Shown here: positions 5,901-7,543 of the stretch, in pieces
Numbering within the stretch: position 1 is the first letter of the stretch
Layout: the number at the start of each line of letters is the position of its first letter
From: Actinomycetota bacterium
GTDB taxonomy: Bacteria > Actinomycetota > Thermoleophilia > Solirubrobacterales > Solirubrobacteraceae
Length of the DNA stretch: 7,543 nucleotides
Direction: 5' to 3'
NCBI GenBank assembly: GCA_903970315.1
Contig: CAJCIJ010000273.1
Coordinates: 1 to 7,543, forward strand
Notes under the pieces: model-generated
Databases searched by the model: none
Seen by the model: only the letters and a program-made list of their open reading frames with translations
What the model was told of the DNA's origin: nothing
Made by a program: the position numbers and the translations under genes

Positions 5901-7394
5901 GCGCCGGGGGCGAAGCACGCCGTTTACGCGGTCACGATGGACGTAGGCCATGCGTGGCCCCCGTCCCGTCGGAATGCCCTCGGCGATCAGGGCCACAACG
6001 GCGTCAAACTCCTCGCGGGTCAGGTCCGCGTAGGGGGCCGCTGCGCGCATCAGCTCGTACAGATCGTCCTCGCTGCACTCCTCGACCGCGGCGACCTCGG
6101 CGACCATCTGCTGCGCCAGGATGTCCAGCGGGGCGATGGGTGGGTGCGTGCGGTCAAGGCGCCCGGCGTGCACAGCGGCGAGCAGTGCCGCGCATTCCAC
6201 CAGCTCGTCGCGGGTCAGCGGGAACAGGATTCCCTCCGGGACCCCGGCGCGCGAGTGGTTTGAGCGCCCCACCCTCTGCAAGAACGTGGCGATGGAGCGC
6301 GGCGAGCCGACCTGGCAGACCAGCTCCACAGGGCCCACGTCGATGCCCAACTCAAGCGAAGCGGTCGCCACGAGCGCTTGCAGCTCGCCGGCCCGCAGGC
6401 GCGACTCGGTGCGCTGCCGGCGATCCGCCGAGAGGCTGCCGTGGTGTGCCGCCACCCTGTCGGCGCCCAGCCGTTCTCCAAGCATGTGCGCCAGCCGCTC
6501 CGACAGCCGGCGCGTGTTGACGAACACCAGGGTCGTCGTGTGGTCGGCGACATGAGCCGCAATGCGGTCCACCATGTCGCCGAACTGCTCGGTGCTTGCC
6601 ACCGCGTCAAGCTCGGTTTCGGGCAGCTCGATGCGCACCGACAGCTCGCGCTCGTGACCACAGTCAACGATCTGTGGCAGCGGCCGCTGGGCCCCGACGA
6701 GCAGGCGCGCGGTGGTCTCGATGGGGCGCTGAGTTGCCGAAAGCCCGATGCGCTGGGGACGATCGTCGCACCCGACGGCCTCCAGGCGCTCCAGCGTCAG
6801 CGCCAGATGCGACCCGCGCTTGTCGCGCGCCAGGGCGTGGATCTCGTCCACGATCACAGTCGATACGCCCGCCAGCATGGCGCGGCTACGCTGCGCAGTC
6901 ACCAGCAGGTAGAGGCTCTCGGGCGTGGTCACCAGGAAGGTGGGAGGCGTCTTGAGCATCGCTGCCCGCTCGCTCGCCGGCGTGTCACCGGTGCGCACAG
7001 CGACCGTGATCGGCGCTGCCTCCAAGCCCAGCTCGGCGGCGATCTGGGCGATCTCGGCCAGCGGCCGCTGGAGGTTCTCGCGGATATCCACCGCCAGCGC
7101 TTTCAAAGGGGAGACGTAGACCAGCTGTGTGGTGGTCGCCACGTCTTCGCCGGCCTCCGTGGCCCGGTAGGCGGCGTCGATGGCCATCAGAAAGCCCGCC
7201 AGCGTCTTGCCCGAACCGGTGGGCGCCGCGATCAGGGTGTCGGCCCCACTGGCCACCAGCGGCCATCCTTGCGCCTGTGCCGCGGTGGGTCCCTCGGGAA
7301 AGCGCCGTGCGAACCACGCGGCCACGGCGGGGTGCAGCCGGCCCATCTGATCGGTGCCTGCTGTCGTGAGAGCTTGGGGGGCTGACTGCGACAT
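2955..7394 (-). CDS. lhr: Large ATP-dependent helicase Lhr, full length (core plus C-terminal domain)
   Basis: This 1479-residue protein is an SF2 helicase of the Lhr family, an ATP-driven 3'-5' translocase linked to DNA repair in mycobacteria. Visible motifs are Q-motif PTAAQ (36-40), Walker A APTGSGKT (57-64), Ia YVSPLKALAVD (93-103), TTPES (156-160), Walker B DEIH (183-186), SAT (219-221), IV TLVFVNTRR (288-296), V ATASLELGID (343-352) and VI QRVGRSNH (373-380). A winged-helix region (about 430-600) has SWRVRRV and PFWVGE. The DEAD_assoc-type domain (about 675-870) has YERFFDEAGGMQLVVHAPFG. The C-terminal domain (about 890-1479) consists of winged helices and a barrel; in other Lhr proteins it resembles AlkZ-type glycosylases, and the E. 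coli one has reported uracil-DNA glycosylase activity. Length is close to the mycobacterial and E. coli proteins. A Gly/Asp/His insert lies at 606-635. No Shine-Dalgarno precedes the ATG at 7392-7394; Met17 (7344-7346) is an alternative start that keeps all motifs. Confidence 0.97.
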   Translation of the reverse strand: MSQSAPQALTTAGTDQMGRLHPAVAAWFARRFPEGPTAAQAQGWPLVASGADTLIAAPTGSGKTLAGFLMAIDAAYRATEAGEDVATTTQLVYVSPLKALAVDIRENLQRPLAEIAQIAAELGLEAAPITVAVRTGDTPASERAAMLKTPPTFLVTTPESLYLLVTAQRSRAMLAGVSTVIVDEIHALARDKRGSHLALTLERLEAVGCDDRPQRIGLSATQRPIETTARLLVGAQRPLPQIVDCGHERELSVRIELPETELDAVASTEQFGDMVDRIAAHVADHTTTLVFVNTRRLSERLAHMLGERLGADRVAAHHGSLSADRRQRTESRLRAGELQALVATASLELGIDVGPVELVCQVGSPRSIATFLQRVGRSNHSRAGVPEGILFPLTRDELVECAALLAAVHAGRLDRTHPPIAPLDILAQQMVAEVAAVEECSEDDLYELMRAAAPYADLTREEFDAVVALIAEGIPTGRGPRMAYVHRDRVNGVLRPRRGARLAALTSGGAIAEVGDYRVVAEPDDTTVGSVNEDFAIESMVGDVFLLGTHSWRVRRVRPGEVRVVDAEGQSPTIPFWVGEAPARTDELSEEVSELRRAIGAVLAPGGYGRGDGNDHGGGDGQDHGDDQGAGRGSGALQAAMALVQSRCGLDDGAASQLVAYVAGALDQLGVLPSKHDIVYERFFDEAGGMQLVVHAPFGARVNRAYGLALRKRFCVTFDFELQAAASDDALVLALGPQHSFPLDTAPALVRSTVARAALEQAVLVSPLFASRWRWNLNRALAVLRFRGGKKTPIQIQRMEADDVMAAVFPEFAGCQENAPPGPIEIPDHLLVRQTMDDTLHEAMDVDGLVDLLARMESGEIATHFVDSTEPSLLAHEILNGAPYTFLDDAPLEERRSRAVHLRRGLPTAAEAGDLSRLDPAAVTRVREETAPDLRGPEELHDLLLSLVVCRPLPAWQDWFAHLVADGRAMTIAADGLWCATERRRYAQALFPQATFDPDFRIAGDDRAPDQEADAAAAAAIAGQLDIAGPVTAAELGARTALTDARVQVALARLEAQGFVLRGTFDETLDGEQWCSRRLLARIHAYTQNRRRREIQPVSAQDFAGFLLRWQHATDQTRCHGRAGVLAVIDKLQGFELAAGAWEESVFPARVQSYQQRWLEEACLSGEVVWGRLALRAPTAADPGERRSASAPSRATPITFALREDLPWLMRAARGDASPEAPVHGAARELLDALGAGGAMFQSELRAATGRLPGEVEEGLWDLVARGLVTADGFGAVRALFSSRESWQRAHRHPQRRRLGARRLTTTAAAPEGRWALLPTTEHQPGASGGGDSVLDDADTLAEQVAGQLLARWGVLFWDLTARENLALSWRELLWALRRLEARGLVRGGRFVAGFSGEQYALPEAVAMLRERRGQPFDTGTVHLSASDPLNLAGIVLPGPRVPALRRHSIVYRDGVLAADTDSSQGHADGHAQLAGVGK
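4335..4352. repeat. GCC triplet run encoding poly-Ala in Lhr
   Basis: Five GCC triplets followed by GCG encode part of an alanine run (about residues 1014-1020) in a linker at the start of a winged-helix part of the Lhr C-terminal domain. It is a small slippage-prone tract of little functional weight. Confidence 0.6.
5490..5579 (-). repeat. Gly/Asp/His low-complexity insert with short tandem repeat in Lhr
   Basis: Lhr residues 606-635 are almost only Gly, Asp, Asn, Gln, His and Arg. Inside are two near-copies of a heptad, GDGNDHG (611-617) and GDGQDHG (619-625), coded by 5520-5564 with 17 of 21 bases matching, followed by a decayed GDDQG. The insert separates the winged-helix part from the DEAD_assoc part of the core. 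It is probably a surface loop grown by slippage. The His and Asp residues could bind metal, but nothing shows that they do. Confidence 0.75.
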
Positions 7395-7402
7395 CTGAGC
7401 AC

Positions 7403-7408
7403 AGGTTA
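7403..7408 (-). promoter_or_regulatory. Weak candidate -10 for lhr (TAACCT)
   Basis: TAACCT on the minus strand ends 8 nt before the lhr ATG, and no Shine-Dalgarno lies between, so a leaderless or nearly leaderless start is possible. No -35 is visible. Confidence 0.2.
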
Positions 7409-7449
7409 CGCGCCGCCCCCCGGGTCGCCGCGAAGTCCCGTGGCGACGG

Positions 7450-7542
7450 TCAGCCGACTGCGCGGGGTGCGGGTGCGGCGGCGACCGGCGTGCCAGCGGC
7501 GGACGTGGCGGCGGCGGAAGTGGCAGGGCGAGACGCGCGGAT
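7450..7542 (-). CDS. Possible C-terminal tail of an upstream minus-strand gene
   Basis: One minus-strand frame enters from the right edge and runs to a TGA at 7450-7452, giving about 30 residues made mostly of Ala, Pro, Ser and Thr (it ends VAAAPAPRAVG). Its third codon positions are GC-rich and it resembles the Ala/Pro tails of other genes here. Two other frames on this strand are also open to the edge in this very GC-rich stretch, so the coding call is weak. A 6-bp GTCGCC/GGCGAC stem (7424-7447) follows the stop. The remaining bases up to the lhr start show no gene. Confidence 0.25.
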   Translation of the reverse strand: MRASRPATSAAATSAAGTPVAAAPAPRAVG

Positions 7543-7543
7543 C

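Noticed and set aside
4035..7385. Very long open frames on the plus strand opposite lhr (4035-5216, 5310-6263, 6378-7385)
   Set aside because: They are all in the frame aligned codon-for-codon with lhr. Stops there would need TTA, CTA or TCA in lhr, which are rare in GC-rich genes. Their translations show no domain, while the minus strand has a complete helicase.
7440..7543. Possible plus-strand gene starting at GTG 7440
   Set aside because: It has no ribosome-binding site, and the translation is dominated by Arg and Trp with no recognisable motif. It looks like a shadow frame in GC-rich DNA.
1..7543. Mobile element, CRISPR array, tRNA or rRNA
   Set aside because: I saw no transposase or integrase motifs, no regularly spaced direct repeats, no terminal inverted repeats and no cloverleaf-like sequence in the gaps between genes.

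Overview
The window is GC-rich DNA (GC-rich third codon positions, almost no TTA/CTA/TCA codons, Ala/Pro/Arg-rich protein tails) of the kind seen in high-GC Actinomycetota. The actinobacterial-type Lhr helicase, DUF4395 protein and Prx6-like peroxiredoxin fit that phylum. An origin in the Thermoleophilia/Solirubrobacterales is an impression only. I see no mobile element, tRNA, rRNA or CRISPR array.

Layout from left to right: (1) bases 1-329, plus strand, the C-terminal end of a rhodanese-domain protein with its catalytic Cys loop. (2) 343-897, minus strand, a DUF4395 membrane protein with two CxxC motifs, convergent with the rhodanese and 13 bp away. (3) 898-954, a short AT-rich divergent promoter region with overlapping -10 elements on the two strands and an inverted repeat. 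(4) 955-1611, plus strand, a 1-Cys peroxiredoxin of the Prx6 type with the only strong Shine-Dalgarno in the window. (5) 1673-1701, a 13-bp perfect hairpin between convergent genes that contains the stop codon of the next gene. (6) 1699-2814, minus strand, an FTR1/EfeU-type iron permease with both REXXE motifs. (7) 2815-2954, a 140-bp gap with a candidate promoter overlapped by alternating TAGG/CCTA half-sites. (8) 2955-7394, minus strand, a full-length Lhr helicase (core plus C-terminal domain). (9) 7395-7543, mostly non-coding, possibly with the last codons of another minus-strand gene.

The left half reads as a small thiol-redox neighbourhood (rhodanese, DUF4395, peroxiredoxin) next to an iron importer, a pairing that makes sense because imported iron and peroxide are jointly toxic. 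Lhr is a separate DNA-repair gene that happens to lie upstream of the permease on the same strand. I found no clearly new multi-gene system. The best leads are regulatory: the half-site array in front of the iron permease, the overlapping divergent promoter with a probable leaderless start for DUF4395, and a Gly/Asp/His repeat insert inside Lhr.
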